A stretch of DNA of 64,000 nt from JAUVRX01 sp049664225 (GCA_049664225.1 JBATEX010000075.1:12438-76437); one strand, 5' to 3'; counted from the first letter of the stretch, positions 44,459 through 52,800 are shown. Numbers and translations: made by a program. Notes: generated by a model from the sequence alone, not told the origin.

Positions 44459-45085
44459 ATGGTGGGGTCGGGCTTTCTCTCCGCGATGGAGGTCGGATCC
44501 CTCCGACTCGTGCCCAAGTTGGGTTTCATTGCCGTGTTGGTGCTCGGCGCCTGCTCGACGACGCCAAAAGGTCAACCAGAGGAAAGTTGGATGGAATACC
44601 TGAAGACCCTTCAAACGCTGGAGAAGGCTGGCCCTCCGCTTGTGGAGGGAAGTGATGAGGAACACCGGGCCGTCGAGCGGTTTCAGAGCCTGCTGAGCGA
44701 TTTCAAAGCGCCCGACTTCAGTGAACGCATCCTCGAGGTCTACGCCGAGGAGGTTTTCTTCAACGACACGATCAAGACCCTGCATCGGGTAGAAGACCTT
44801 CAGGAATACCTGACGGCTACCAGCGAGGCGATCGACAAAGGCACCGTCGACTTCCTCGACGTCGTAGCCGACAACGGCAACTACTACTTCCGCTGGGCGA
44901 TGACGATTCGCTTTAAGCGATTGGCGCGCGGTGAGGAGAAGCGCTCGGTCGGGATGACCCACGTGCGTTTCGATGCAGCGGGAAAGGTCGTCCTGCACCA
45001 GGACTTCTGGGATTCGGTCGGAGGCCTGTTCGAGCACGTGCCGGCGCTGGGCTGGGTGCTGCGACGCGCCAAGAAAGGGCTCTGA
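44459..45085 (+). CDS. NTF2/SnoaL-like lipoprotein
   Basis: Up to 208 residues; the start at 44459 or 44486 is followed by a lipobox LVLGAC. The rest is a single cone-shaped NTF2-like domain: ILEVYAEEVFFNDTIKTLHR, YLTATSEAI, YYFRWAMTIRFKRL and VGMTHVRFDAAGKVVLHQDF. Relatives occur next to photolyase or cryptochrome genes, as here (24 bases before the class II photolyase). The site ligand is unknown; anchoring in the membrane by lipid is expected. Confidence 0.75.
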   Translation: MVGSGFLSAMEVGSLRLVPKLGFIAVLVLGACSTTPKGQPEESWMEYLKTLQTLEKAGPPLVEGSDEEHRAVERFQSLLSDFKAPDFSERILEVYAEEVFFNDTIKTLHRVEDLQEYLTATSEAIDKGTVDFLDVVADNGNYYFRWAMTIRFKRLARGEEKRSVGMTHVRFDAAGKVVLHQDFWDSVGGLFEHVPALGWVLRRAKKGL

Positions 45086-45108
45086 CCCTTCGCTAGAGGA
45101 GAGGCTCT

Positions 45109-46581
45109 GTGGTACCGAAGATCCGCATCTTTCAAAAGAATGGCGCCGAGGTCCGACGCGACGGCGAGTACGTCCTCTATTGGATGATCGCCGGCCGCCG
45201 CGTCCGGTGGAATTTCGCCATGGACCGAGTCGTCGAATGGGCTGCTGAGCTCGGCAAGCCGATCGCCGTGCTGGAGGCGCTTCGCGCCGACTATCGCTGG
45301 GCGAGCGACCGGCTGCATCGGTTCATCATCGACGGGATGCGCGATAACGCCGCTGCCCTCGAGTCTTCAGGGATCGGCTACTATCCTTACGTCGAGGCGG
45401 AAAAGGGGGCTGGTAAGGGACTTCTCGCGACGCTGGCGAAGCGCGCCGCGGTGATCGTGACCGACGAGTTTCCGTGTTTCTTCCTGCCTCGGATGGTCGA
45501 GTCGGCGGCCGCGAAGCTCGACGTCAAGCTGGAAGCCGTGGACTCCAATGGTCTCCTGCCTCTGGCGGCTGCAGAGAAGGCCTTTCATCGAGCCTTTGAT
45601 TTTCGTCGCTTTCTCCAGCGCGAGCTGCCGAATCACCTGGGTGATTTTCCGCGGCAGAGCGTGCTGCAGGGAGAAGCGCCGGGGTCCTTTCGCGGTTTTC
45701 CCGAGACCGTTCAAGAGCGCTGGCCGCGGGCATCGGAGGAGCTTCTCGATGGCCGGGGCAGCTTGGCTAACCTGCCCATCGATCACGGCGTGGCTCCCGT
45801 GGACGAAGCAGGTGGCTACAAGGCCGCGCAGCGCTCGTTGCGCCGGTTTCTCGACGACCGGCTCGATCGCTATGGCGCCGAGCGCAACGACCCGGATACC
45901 GAAGTCGCGAGTGAGCTTTCGGCCTATCTGCACTTCGGTCACATCTCCTCGCATCAAATCCTCGACGCCATCGCCGGCCGGGAAGACTGGACGCCCTGGC
46001 AACTTTCCGACTCGACCGCGGGCAAGCGGCGTGGCTGGTGGAACCTGGACGAGTCGGTGGAGTCTTTCCTCGATGAGCTCGTCACCTGGCGAGAGCTCGG
46101 CTACAACTTCTCCTTCCACCGGCGGGACTACGCCAAGCTCGGCTCCTTGCCAGATTGGGCCCGGCGAACGCTCGACGAACATCGCTCTGATGAACGGCCT
46201 GAGGTCTACAGTCTGGCGGAGTTCGGACAGGCCGACACGCGCGACGAGATCTGGAACGCCGCCCAGAGCGAGCTGCTGAATCGCGGGCGCATTCACAACT
46301 ATCTGCGAATGCTATGGGGCAAGAAGATCCTCCATTGGTCGCGCTCTCCGGAGGAAGCGCTGGAGATCATGATCGAGCTCAACAACAAGTACGCGATCGA
46401 CGGCCGGAACCCGAACTCCTACAGTGGCATCTTCTGGGTTCTCGGTCGCTTCGACCGGGCCTGGGGTCCCGAACGAGAGGTGTTCGGCAAGGTGAGGTTC
46501 ATGAGCTCCAAGAACACCCGTCGCAAGCTCAAGCTCGATGCCTACCTAGAGCGCTGGGGAGCTGACGCGAGCCAGCGTTGA
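45109..46581 (+). CDS. phr: class II CPD photolyase
   Basis: 490 residues, GTG start. LYWMIAGRRVRWNFAMDRVV is the class II antenna-domain start, TAGKRRGWWNLDESVESFLD and ELGYNFSFHRRDYAKL the FAD-binding core, and YAIDGRNPNSYSGIFWVLG the class II hallmark loop that contacts the lesion. It repairs cyclobutane pyrimidine dimers with FADH- and blue light. It differs in class from the photolyase at 36267-37928, so the genome encodes two unrelated light-driven enzymes close together. It is likely cotranscribed with the NTF2-like gene. Confidence 0.92.
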   Translation: MVPKIRIFQKNGAEVRRDGEYVLYWMIAGRRVRWNFAMDRVVEWAAELGKPIAVLEALRADYRWASDRLHRFIIDGMRDNAAALESSGIGYYPYVEAEKGAGKGLLATLAKRAAVIVTDEFPCFFLPRMVESAAAKLDVKLEAVDSNGLLPLAAAEKAFHRAFDFRRFLQRELPNHLGDFPRQSVLQGEAPGSFRGFPETVQERWPRASEELLDGRGSLANLPIDHGVAPVDEAGGYKAAQRSLRRFLDDRLDRYGAERNDPDTEVASELSAYLHFGHISSHQILDAIAGREDWTPWQLSDSTAGKRRGWWNLDESVESFLDELVTWRELGYNFSFHRRDYAKLGSLPDWARRTLDEHRSDERPEVYSLAEFGQADTRDEIWNAAQSELLNRGRIHNYLRMLWGKKILHWSRSPEEALEIMIELNNKYAIDGRNPNSYSGIFWVLGRFDRAWGPEREVFGKVRFMSSKNTRRKLKLDAYLERWGADASQR

Positions 46582-46608
46582 TCGAACCAGCCCGCCCCGA
46601 ATCCCCAA

Positions 46609-46931
46609 CTACGGCAGCGGCTTGCCCTCGAAGGCGGCAACCTGCGCGGCGAGGTCGGCCCCGATCTCTTCCCGCAGGGCGTGGAACTCAGGCTCTTCGC
46701 GTATGCTGTCGAAGTTGCGGTTGAACTCCGTGTCCCACCGCCACATGAGCCGCCAGCCGTCGACGACGACGCGACCCAGGGAACGGATCGCCTCGTCGGA
46801 ACGTCCGAGCAAGGCCAGCGCCTCGGCCTTCGCCACGCCCAGCGGGAAGTTGGCTGCCCCCTGGCGTAGCGCTGGTCGCAGGTGGTAAGGGCGCTCTCGA
46901 GGATCGCCTCCGCCTGGCCGGATTCTCCAGT
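46609..46931 (-). pseudogene. C-terminal TPR remnant with frameshift
   Basis: From the IS3 end at 46932 the minus strand reads GESGQAEAILESALTT, then after an indel in a G-run near 46865 FPLGVAKAEALALLGRSDEA and RRVVVDGWR-like sequence to the stop at 46609 (GADLAAQVAAFEGKPLP). This is the tail of TPR-bearing regulators that end with a column of helices. The N-terminal part is missing at the IS3 end. An intact 75-residue frame (46609-46836) covers only the last part. Confidence 0.6.
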
Positions 46932-46970
46932 TGACCTGCCCCCAAAGTTTGTACCACCCATTATGTTAGG
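46932..46970 (-). repeat. solo terminal end of an IS3-group element
   Basis: TGACCTGCCCCC (46932-46943) is an IS3-type terminal repeat starting with TGA, followed by AAAGTTTGTACC and CTAACAT read on the other strand. The same block, diverged, follows the transposase fragment at 49102-49140. No transposase remains here. Confidence 0.65.
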
Positions 46971-47050
46971 AATCCGTTCATAACGGGTAGTGGTTGGCGA
47001 GTGGCCCCGAGGGGCCACTCGATCGCTTCTGGTGCCAACGGCCCCAATGC

Positions 47051-48142
47051 TCAATCATTCCTGAGAAACCGCGCGTCGGTCAGTGATTCCAGGAATGCCA
47101 CGAGATCTCTCTGCTCCTCATCTGTCAGCTCGAATCCAGAGAGGATGGGATCCATGGATCCTTGGGAGTCTGATCGGCTGCTGATTCCCGCAGCGTAGTG
47201 ATCGATGACCTCTCCTAGGGTGGAAAAGCGGCCATCGTGCATGTACGGAGCCGTCACCGCAATGTTGCGCAGGGTGGGGGCGCGAAAGCGACCCCTGTCC
47301 TCCTCGCGGTCGGTGATCCGGTGCACTCCGGTGTTGAGCTCCGCCTTCGTGCTGCCGGCGTGCTTGTCGACGAGTCCGGTGTCATGGAACCGCGGCTCCT
47401 CGGGTTGGGACCCTGCATAGACGACGGGGCCGGACAAATTGAAGCCCGAGTGGCAACGAAAGCAGTTCAAACGCCCAGAGAAGAAGAGACGTGCGCCGTT
47501 GCGCGCTGACCAGGAAAGAGCTTCGGTCTGGGCAGAATAGGCCCAGCGGTCGTACGCCGAGTCGCCCGAGATCAAGGTCCTCTGGTAGGTCGCCAGAGAT
47601 TGCACGACATTGCTCAGCGTCACCGGTTCCTCGTCCTCGGGAAAACCGCGCTGAAACTGCTGGCGAACGACTGGGTCGTCCCGAAGACGCTGCAGCACCT
47701 CCGATTCCCGCCCAGACATACCCATCTCCACGGGATGTCTGTTCATGAGCGGGACGATTGCCTGATCCTCCAGACGGGTGAGTGAGGGGTCGTCCCAACC
47801 CAACGATGCGTTGTAGGCGACGTTCATCAGTGACATGGCCGAGCGCGGATGCTCGTCCCCCTCGGCACCCACGGCGCGGGCCCGACCGTCGGTGAAGGCC
47901 AGCTCTGGCCGATGACAGTCGGCGCATGCCAGGGTACCGTTGCCTGACAGTCGAGGGTCGTGAAACAAGAGCCTTCCCAGCTCCACCTTCTCGACCGTCA
48001 TCGGATTCTCCGGTGGGACGCTCGGCTTCGGAAATCCGGGCGGTAGACACCAAGCAAAGTCGCCCGAGCCGATCGCCTTCTCACCACCTCCGAGACAGAC
48101 CATCACGAGGAAGAGGCCTGTCGCCGCAGCATTCCTCACCAC
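47051..48142 (-). CDS. MbnH-like dihaem cytochrome c peroxidase-family enzyme
   Basis: 363 residues, signal peptide at the N-terminus (start GTG at 48142 overlapping the upstream stop). LACADCHRPELAFTDGR and LNCFRCHSGFNLSG are the two haem sites of the MauG/CcpA superfamily; NVAYNASLGWDDP, PVEMGMSG and RTLISGDSAYDRWAY match the MbnH branch, which hydroxylates or crosslinks tryptophan in a partner protein. APYMHDGRFSTLGEVIDHY gives the conserved distal loop. No MbnP-like partner is visible; the TPR gene upstream overlaps and may be the adaptor. Confidence 0.82.
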   Translation of the reverse strand: MVRNAAATGLFLVMVCLGGGEKAIGSGDFAWCLPPGFPKPSVPPENPMTVEKVELGRLLFHDPRLSGNGTLACADCHRPELAFTDGRARAVGAEGDEHPRSAMSLMNVAYNASLGWDDPSLTRLEDQAIVPLMNRHPVEMGMSGRESEVLQRLRDDPVVRQQFQRGFPEDEEPVTLSNVVQSLATYQRTLISGDSAYDRWAYSAQTEALSWSARNGARLFFSGRLNCFRCHSGFNLSGPVVYAGSQPEEPRFHDTGLVDKHAGSTKAELNTGVHRITDREEDRGRFRAPTLRNIAVTAPYMHDGRFSTLGEVIDHYAAGISSRSDSQGSMDPILSGFELTDEEQRDLVAFLESLTDARFLRND

Positions 48143-48633
48143 GCCTTGGCCAGTCCCTCCAGTCCTTCAGGCTCCTCCCCTGAAGCGATGGCTGCCTGAA
48201 GCGAGTCGGCCAGTTCGCGGTCCAAGCCGGTCAGAGCCCGGTGATCTTCGAGGGCGCGGGCCTCGTCGCCCATCAGGGCGTGAAGGACCCCGCGGTACAT
48301 GTAGGCTTCGGCGAGTTTGGGGTTGAGCTCGATGGCCTTGTCGTAATGGCGGAGCGCCTCGTCATACTTCTCCAGACCCTGTTTTCTCAGGGAGTATCCG
48401 AGGTTGTTGTGCGCCTCGGCCATGTTTGGGCTCTTCTTCAGTGCGGCCTCGAAACTCGCTTGGGCCTTCCCGAAGTTGCCCTTCTTCATCTGCTTGACAC
48501 CGGCGTTGTACTCGGCGACCCCCGGCTCGGCGTCCGACTCCGATTTCGAGCCGCTGCCGGCTGCGTAGGCGAAGCTGAAAGAGAGCAGCAGAGCAAGCGT
48601 GGTCGAGCCAATCCTTCGTAGTGTTCTGTGCAT
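48136..48633 (-). CDS. periplasmic TPR protein
   Basis: 165 residues with a signal peptide (LSFSFAYAAG). Three TPR units follow: EYNAGVKQMKKGNFGKAQAS, AEAHNNLGYSLRKQGLEKYD and AEAYMYRGVLHALMGDEARA. It ends at TGA overlapping the start of the MbnH-like gene (GTGGTGA), so the two are coupled and probably act together in the periplasm. TPRs usually dock partner proteins, here possibly the substrate of the dihaem enzyme. Confidence 0.8.
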   Translation of the reverse strand: MHRTLRRIGSTTLALLLSFSFAYAAGSGSKSESDAEPGVAEYNAGVKQMKKGNFGKAQASFEAALKKSPNMAEAHNNLGYSLRKQGLEKYDEALRHYDKAIELNPKLAEAYMYRGVLHALMGDEARALEDHRALTGLDRELADSLQAAIASGEEPEGLEGLAKAW

Positions 48634-48812
48634 CGTGTCCTCCAGTACTCCAGGTTCGGTTGATCCTGTGACCTCGTGTCCGCTGTCGACGCGAGTCTGA
48701 ATAGCGGAAATCTGGGGCGGACTCTACTTCCGCAGGCCTTCTGGCGCAAGCGGCCGGCATCTCTGCCGGCCGACCCACGGTTGGAGCACAATCCCACGAG
48801 TACGCAACCATC

Positions 48813-48869
48813 ATGCTTGGCAGCGCGATTTCCCACTATCGGATCACCGGCCAGCTCGGCTCGGCCGGC
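48813..48869 (+). pseudogene. N-terminal stub of a second Ser/Thr protein kinase
   Basis: The first 19 residues MLGSAISHYRITGQLGSAG have the start and glycine-rich loop of PknB-like kinases, then the sequence joins an IS3 transposase fragment at about 48869. Nothing of the catalytic core is left. Confidence 0.6.
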
Positions 48870-48874
48870 TGGAG

Positions 48875-49105
48875 GTGGCTCCGCTCTTCATTGAGCCGGG
48901 CAGTCCCTGGGAGAACGGCTACGTCGAATCCTTCAACGCGCGGCTCCGGGACGAGTTTCTCGATGGCGAGATCTTCGACACGCTCAAGGAAGTACAGGTG
49001 CTTACCGAACGCTGGCGGTGGCAGTACAGCCACGTCCGGCCCCACCAGTCGCTCGGCTGGCCGCTAGCGGCCAGCCGGGAGCACATGCATCCGGCCGTTT
49101 ACTAA
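48875..49105 (+). pseudogene. IS3-family OrfB C-terminal fragment
   Basis: 76-residue frame with IEPGSPWENGYVESFNARLR and RDEFLDGEIF, TERWRWQYSHVRPHQSLGW: the end of the integrase core including the last catalytic glutamate. It is directly fused to the kinase stub on the left. Bases 49102-49140 behind it (CTAACATTCAGACTGGTACA...) match the IS3 end at 46932-46970, marking the right terminus of this element. Confidence 0.82.
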
Positions 49106-49221
49106 CATTCAGACTGGTACAAACAACGGAGGCCGACCAGTTATTCATTGTTCTGATGCGAGTGAGGCTCCATCCAATTGACATTGTCCAGGCCAAATCC
49201 ACGTCTACAAACCGCGGAGGT

Positions 49222-49371
49222 AACGCCGAAGACGATTGCTTGCTCTCCAGGGGTCAGGCCGGTCACCCGGACTTGTTCGTCTAGAAGGTGGATCTGGGGT
49301 TGGACCGTGGATGCTGCGGCCGTCTACAGGCCCATCAGCCCAGCGAGGAAGAGGATCACCGTCGTTCTCAT
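49222..49371 (-). pseudogene. 5' fragment of the unknown exported-protein gene, nonsense-mutated
   Basis: Duplicate of the first about 50 codons of the gene at 62325-62972 (ATG at 49371, RTTVILFLAGLMGL). A TAG at 49324-49326 replaces the TAC of the intact gene at codon 16, and homology ends near 49222 after GEQAIVFG, so the gene is dead. Confidence 0.8.
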
Positions 49372-49531
49372 CGAGGCCCTCCTTTCAAGAGACGATCGCT
49401 ATCAGCTCTGCCTTCACTCGAGGACTCGTGACTAGGCTGCGTCCTGTCAGAGGCCCGAGCAACCTGTCGATTTCCGGATCACCAACGAGGATAGGGGCTA
49501 GTGAAATGGAGTCAAGTCCCCAATTGGGGTG

Positions 49532-49810
49532 TCACTCGATCAGGGGACACAGCCCGCAGAGCGTTAAAAGCTCACAGCAGAGCCCGTCGGACCGGAGCAC
49601 CAGAAGTGCGTGAATGACAACCCTGCAGCGGGAGGAGACGTCGAGTTTGCGGAAGATCCGGCGGGTGTAGGTGCGGACCGTGTGCTCCGAGATGCCGCGA
49701 TCGCGGAGAAGCCCCTGGACAATTTGAATTTCCCTTGCGGAGAGTCCCAACAACCGAGCCAGGTCGGACCACACTGCATCGCTTCTTGTCTGCCCTCTCG
49801 TGATTGCCAT
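49532..49810 (-). CDS. single-domain LuxR-type regulator, HTH-deleted copy
   Basis: 92 residues from the ATG at 49810. Same protein as the one at 63133-63438, with GLLRDRGISEHTVRTYTRR in place of GLLRDHGTARIARELGISEH: nine residues covering the first HTH helix are gone by an in-frame deletion. DNA binding is probably lost, though dimerisation through the recognition-helix end and C-terminal helix could remain. C-terminus ELLTLCGLCPLIE is conserved between copies. Confidence 0.72.
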   Translation of the reverse strand: MAITRGQTRSDAVWSDLARLLGLSAREIQIVQGLLRDRGISEHTVRTYTRRIFRKLDVSSRCRVVIHALLVLRSDGLCCELLTLCGLCPLIE

Positions 49811-49926
49811 CAACCCCTCCTGGATGTCCCCTGATGGAGTGGCTTTGACCGACAAAGCAAGGGCACATCCAGATTCAGAGGCTGCACTGCACGTCTATTG
49901 GTCTATCGAGGAGAGCGAAACGTTAC

Positions 49927-50595
49927 AGTCGCCAGAAATCGATCCACGTTGCGGGTATCGGGCCACGGGTGAGGCTATCCCCCGCTCACGCCCTGGGGTT
50001 GGGGCGGAAGTCTCTTCCATCCGGCCTCTGGGATCCTGAGGTCTTTGGATCTGGGGTCCTGGGGTCCTGGGGTCCTGGGTAGACGAATACCCTGTAGGGG
50101 CGGCCCTTGCGGCCGCCCGCGGAAGGGGGCAGGGCATCCGGCCGGAGGACTCGCATTCTGAGGGCAACAAGATTCGAGGCTCAGGTCAAGGACACCCAAG
50201 AGGTCGGTTCGAGGGGTAGGAGACCGGGCGGTTCTTGCAGCGGAAGGGAGGACAGCCCCCTGGTCTCCTACCCCTCGGACCGACCTCCGATAGACAACCT
50301 GACTGGGAAGATGTATCAACGACCGACGGGTGCACCGGGAAGCTCTACTCGCAGGCTACTACTACCCTCACCGGTGCCCGAGGTTCGTTCGGGTGGCTCG
50401 ACTGTGGGGCGCCTCGTCGAGCGCAGCGCAAGAGCCATCGAAGACTACGCGAGATCCGGCGCGAAGACGTGACGAGGTGGCGGCCCCCCCATTGCAGTCA
50501 GAGTAGCCGACGCCGTCCGCCTGCGAGCCGCCCGGACGGACCTCCAATCGACAGACGACTCAAGGCCTCAGCTGCCCATATACTGGCAGTCAGTC
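49927..50595. other. gap with hairpin and GGGTCCTG repeats
   Basis: No gene supported. Three tandem GGGTCCTG units lie near 50050-50080, and the long hairpin described separately is at 50200-50287. Open frames on the plus strand have no ribosome binding sites. Confidence 0.4.
50200..50287. repeat. long hairpin element, copy 1
   Basis: About 28-base arms (50200-50228 and 50256-50287) pair with two or three mismatches. The loop side carries GGAAGGGAGGACAGCCCCCT, which recurs with two or three changes at 63737-63756. The arms of the two copies differ in sequence while both stay self-complementary. Confidence 0.7.
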
Positions 50596-50959
50596 ATGAC
50601 CAAGTGTAGATTGCGAGCCGATGGAACCCCGTCTCCGCGGGGCCGTCGAACGCCCAAGCCACCACCGACAGAAGAGCAGTTGGCCGAACTGGAGCGGCTC
50701 ACCGACCAGTTTCCTGAGTCACTCAGAGCCTTTCGCGATCGGGGCCTGCTGAACCCGGTTCGGAGGTTTCGTCTCGAAGAGGCCATCCGCCATCGATCCC
50801 GGACCCTAGTGCCCGTCCTGCACGGCGTTCACGACCCGCACAATCAGGCGGCGGTCATGCGTAGTTGCGAGGCCCTGGGCCTGCAGGAGTTCCACTTCAT
50901 TCAGAGCGTGGCCGGTGGCTCTCTGCACGCCAACCCACGAATTACGCAGAACGCCCAGG
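50596..50959 (+). pseudogene. trmH: trmH/spoU tRNA methyltransferase, truncated by a RAYT derivative
   Basis: From the ATG at 50596 the frame gives an N-terminal helical region and the SPOUT start VPVLHGVHDPHNQAAVMRSC, then GLQEFHFIQS and ANPRITQNAQG, i.e. the first motif of 2'-O-ribose methyltransferases. At 50960 the RAYT-derived element begins; the remaining two thirds, with the knot and SAM site, are absent after it. The residual 158-residue frame to 51072 is chimeric. Confidence 0.78.
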
Positions 50960-51123
50960 GAAGAGGTAGTAGCCACTTCTGGAGCAGAAATCGGCCCTGC
51001 ATTGTCCGACACGTCACTTCGACCAGGGCGCTGCCTTGGGGGATGAACCGCAGTCTCCTTGCCATACCTTAGACGTCGCAATGCCCTCCCGCGTTCTTTC
51101 AGAATCGGATGGCACCTCTTCGG
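50960..51123 (-). mobile_element. 164-bp RAYT-derived MITE
   Basis: Right end GAAGAGGTAGTAGCCACTTC at 50960-50979 and left end TGGCACCTCTTCGG at 51110-51123 enclose only the leader and first about 20 codons of the RAYT gene. It is an internally deleted, non-autonomous copy that lies in trmH. Confidence 0.78.
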
Positions 51124-51126
51124 AAA

Positions 51127-51405
51127 CTAGCGGTCCTGTCTTTGCGCACCATCCGAAACGGCGTCAACAACAGCGAGTATTCCAAATGCTAGTACCGTTG
51201 ACAAAAACATGATTGGCGATCCATTGAGCTTCCCATCAGCAAACGCGCCAATGGTAGGCAGAAGTGTCCAAACTAGGGACACCATACCAAGAGACAGAAG
51301 CACTCTATATGTCCACGGTTTTGCACGGTTGAAGAATGGTAGGACCAGTATCACTGCTAGGCTCAGAATCACCGAACTCTCAAGCCACCAGACAAAAAAG
51401 AACAC
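51127..51405 (-). CDS. small three-helix membrane protein, unknown
   Basis: 92 residues; GTG start behind a strong GGGAGGT site that lies inside the preceding frame. Three hydrophobic segments (SSVILSLAVILVLPF, VLLSLGMVSLVWTLLPTIG, IMFLSTVLAFGILAVV). Base composition is lower in GC than the genome average, like the immunity-type genes. It is the last gene of the island operon and could be accessory cargo. I do not recognise the family. Confidence 0.55.
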   Translation of the reverse strand: MFFFVWWLESSVILSLAVILVLPFFNRAKPWTYRVLLSLGMVSLVWTLLPTIGAFADGKLNGSPIMFLSTVLAFGILAVVDAVSDGAQRQDR

Positions 51406-51596
51406 TGCTTACCTCCCTTCAAGTCTCCTGTCTGCTTTGCCAATTGGAGGTAGGGGTGCCAGCCACTTCTGACTTGCACCCGTCGATAGGCGAAGATCAG
51501 CAAGCCAGCCACTAGGACAGTCACCAAGGGCCCGAGGAGGCGAACTGCTAGTAACCGTCGACGTGAGCCTTGGGCGGGGTTCTCTGGCATCTCCAT
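51369..51596 (-). CDS. small one-helix membrane protein, possibly chimeric
   Basis: 75 residues with one membrane segment (LLGPLVTVLVAGLLIFAYRR). A RAYT-type end (GGTGCCAGCCACTTCTG, 51455-51471) falls within the frame, so the C-terminal 35 residues may be mobile-element sequence. It overlaps the next gene by 37 bases. No homology seen. Confidence 0.45.
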   Translation of the reverse strand: MEMPENPAQGSRRRLLAVRLLGPLVTVLVAGLLIFAYRRVQVRSGWHPYLQLAKQTGDLKGGKQCSFLSGGLRVR

Positions 51597-51701
51597 GATT
51601 CAGACTTCCTTCTCAAGGCAGCTATGTATAAGCGCCCACTAGCTTTGATTCGAGTCATGAATCGCCTGTCCATCCGGGGCCGCTCGTGGGTCGCGGCACC
51701 C

Positions 51702-52295
51702 CTAACGACTACCTTCGGTTAGCGTTCTGAGGTATTCCACGACGGCGCTGTCAGACCAATCCGCGGCGCCGGTATGGCGAAACACGATGTTACCCGCGCT
51801 GTCCACGATCCACGTCGTTGGTATTGGTGACGGGAATGAGGTCCCCTCTGGAGAACTCGCCACCCTCACCACAGGGAGCGTCAGCTCTGTCTTCTCCACG
51901 AACTTCTTCAAGGTGGCAGCTGGCTCTTCCGAAAGCAACATGAAGGCAATCTCGTCGTCGAAGTTCTCTGCCAACCGCTCCAACTCTGGCAACTCCAGGA
52001 TGCAAGGGCGGCACCATGTGGCCCAGAAGTTCACCACCAGAGGTTTACCCCGGAATTCGGTCAACCGCACCCGTACGCCATCAGGAGAATGGAGATGCCA
52101 AGAATAATCAAAGGGGTCCGAAAGAGTTGGTACCGGCGGCGCTGGAAGCCCGGATTCTGAACCACCCTCAGGCCACTCGGCCATCTGCGTCACTGCCCAA
52201 AAGCCGATTCCGACCGCAATGAGGCCCCCTGCCAGTACTGTGAGCAGACAACCTGCTCCGGCACCGAGAAGAAAACTACGGGTCGTGGGTCTCAT
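51702..52295 (-). CDS. TlpA-like membrane-anchored thioredoxin
   Basis: 197 residues from the ATG at 52295; one N-terminal membrane anchor (LLTVLAGGLIAVGIGFWAV), then an AhpC/TSA-type thioredoxin fold with VVNFWATWCRPCILELPELE (CxxC active site) and IPTTWIVDSAGNIV holding the cis-proline. Periplasmic thiol reductase or oxidase, e.g. in cytochrome c maturation or disulphide exchange. It follows the last immunity-like gene of the island on the same strand with a gap of about 125 bases, so it might help fold the cysteine-ending tips; that is speculation. Confidence 0.85.
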   Translation of the reverse strand: MRPTTRSFLLGAGAGCLLTVLAGGLIAVGIGFWAVTQMAEWPEGGSESGLPAPPVPTLSDPFDYSWHLHSPDGVRVRLTEFRGKPLVVNFWATWCRPCILELPELERLAENFDDEIAFMLLSEEPAATLKKFVEKTELTLPVVRVASSPEGTSFPSPIPTTWIVDSAGNIVFRHTGAADWSDSAVVEYLRTLTEGSR

Positions 52296-52419
52296 TTCGT
52301 ACCAGCGGTGATCCGGTCCGTCAGCTTCCCGCTCGCCAGAATAGAAGTGTAGGTTTGAACATCTCTTTCCTGCCAACGCCCGAGGTGAGCCTGCATCACC
52401 TCACTCTGTACGAATTGGA

Positions 52420-52746
52420 TCATCCCTTCCACCAAACACCCAGCTCTCCAAGTACCCAGATTACGAAGAGAAGCGATGCCAGAGGGTTTAGGACCTTTGC
52501 CAGAAGCACGAGTCGGTCTATCTGAGAATCGCCGAGCTGCCTATAGTCCCCGGAACGGAGGAATCTCCGAACATCATTCTGTTTCTGAATTGTTGTCTTG
52601 AAGAATCTTGGTTCACCGAAGGCCTGCCAGATTTCGTGATGATTGAGCCGTAGGCGTCGCAAGAGCAAATACCACACAGTGAGAAGGGTCACGACAAGCG
52701 CCACGAGTGCTGACCAAGTGGTTGCGAAGAAGGAAGTCCACGTCAC
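52420..52746 (-). CDS. two-helix membrane immunity-like protein, member 6
   Basis: 108 residues. Two membrane segments flank a loop with RRLRLNHHEIWQAFGEPRFF and then VRRFLRSGDYRQLGDSQIDR; this L+xxHxxxWxxxGxPxxF ... FLxSGxYxxLxDxxLxRL pattern is shared by the six family members in the island. GTG start. It is second in the pair behind the third RHS tip, 54 bases past member 5. Role as immunity protein is inferred from position and membrane location. Confidence 0.72.
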   Translation of the reverse strand: MTWTSFFATTWSALVALVVTLLTVWYLLLRRLRLNHHEIWQAFGEPRFFKTTIQKQNDVRRFLRSGDYRQLGDSQIDRLVLLAKVLNPLASLLFVIWVLGELGVWWKG

Positions 52747-52800
52747 AGCCAGATACCTATGTGATTCATTCCGGTAAACGCCGACAGAGGTTTTCTCGAG

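Larger units (their letters stand above)
49222..49926. repeat. island-flanking direct repeat, copy A
   Basis: 705 bases nearly identical by eye to 62823-63553, same orientation. It holds the 5' end of the exported-protein gene, the intervening region and the LuxR-type gene. The only large difference is a 27-base deletion inside the regulator gene. The two copies enclose the whole RHS island. Confidence 0.88.

Noticed and set aside
50028..50090. GGGTCCTG tandem units as a possible CRISPR or iteron array
   Set aside because: Only three short units with no spacers; simple low-complexity repeat.
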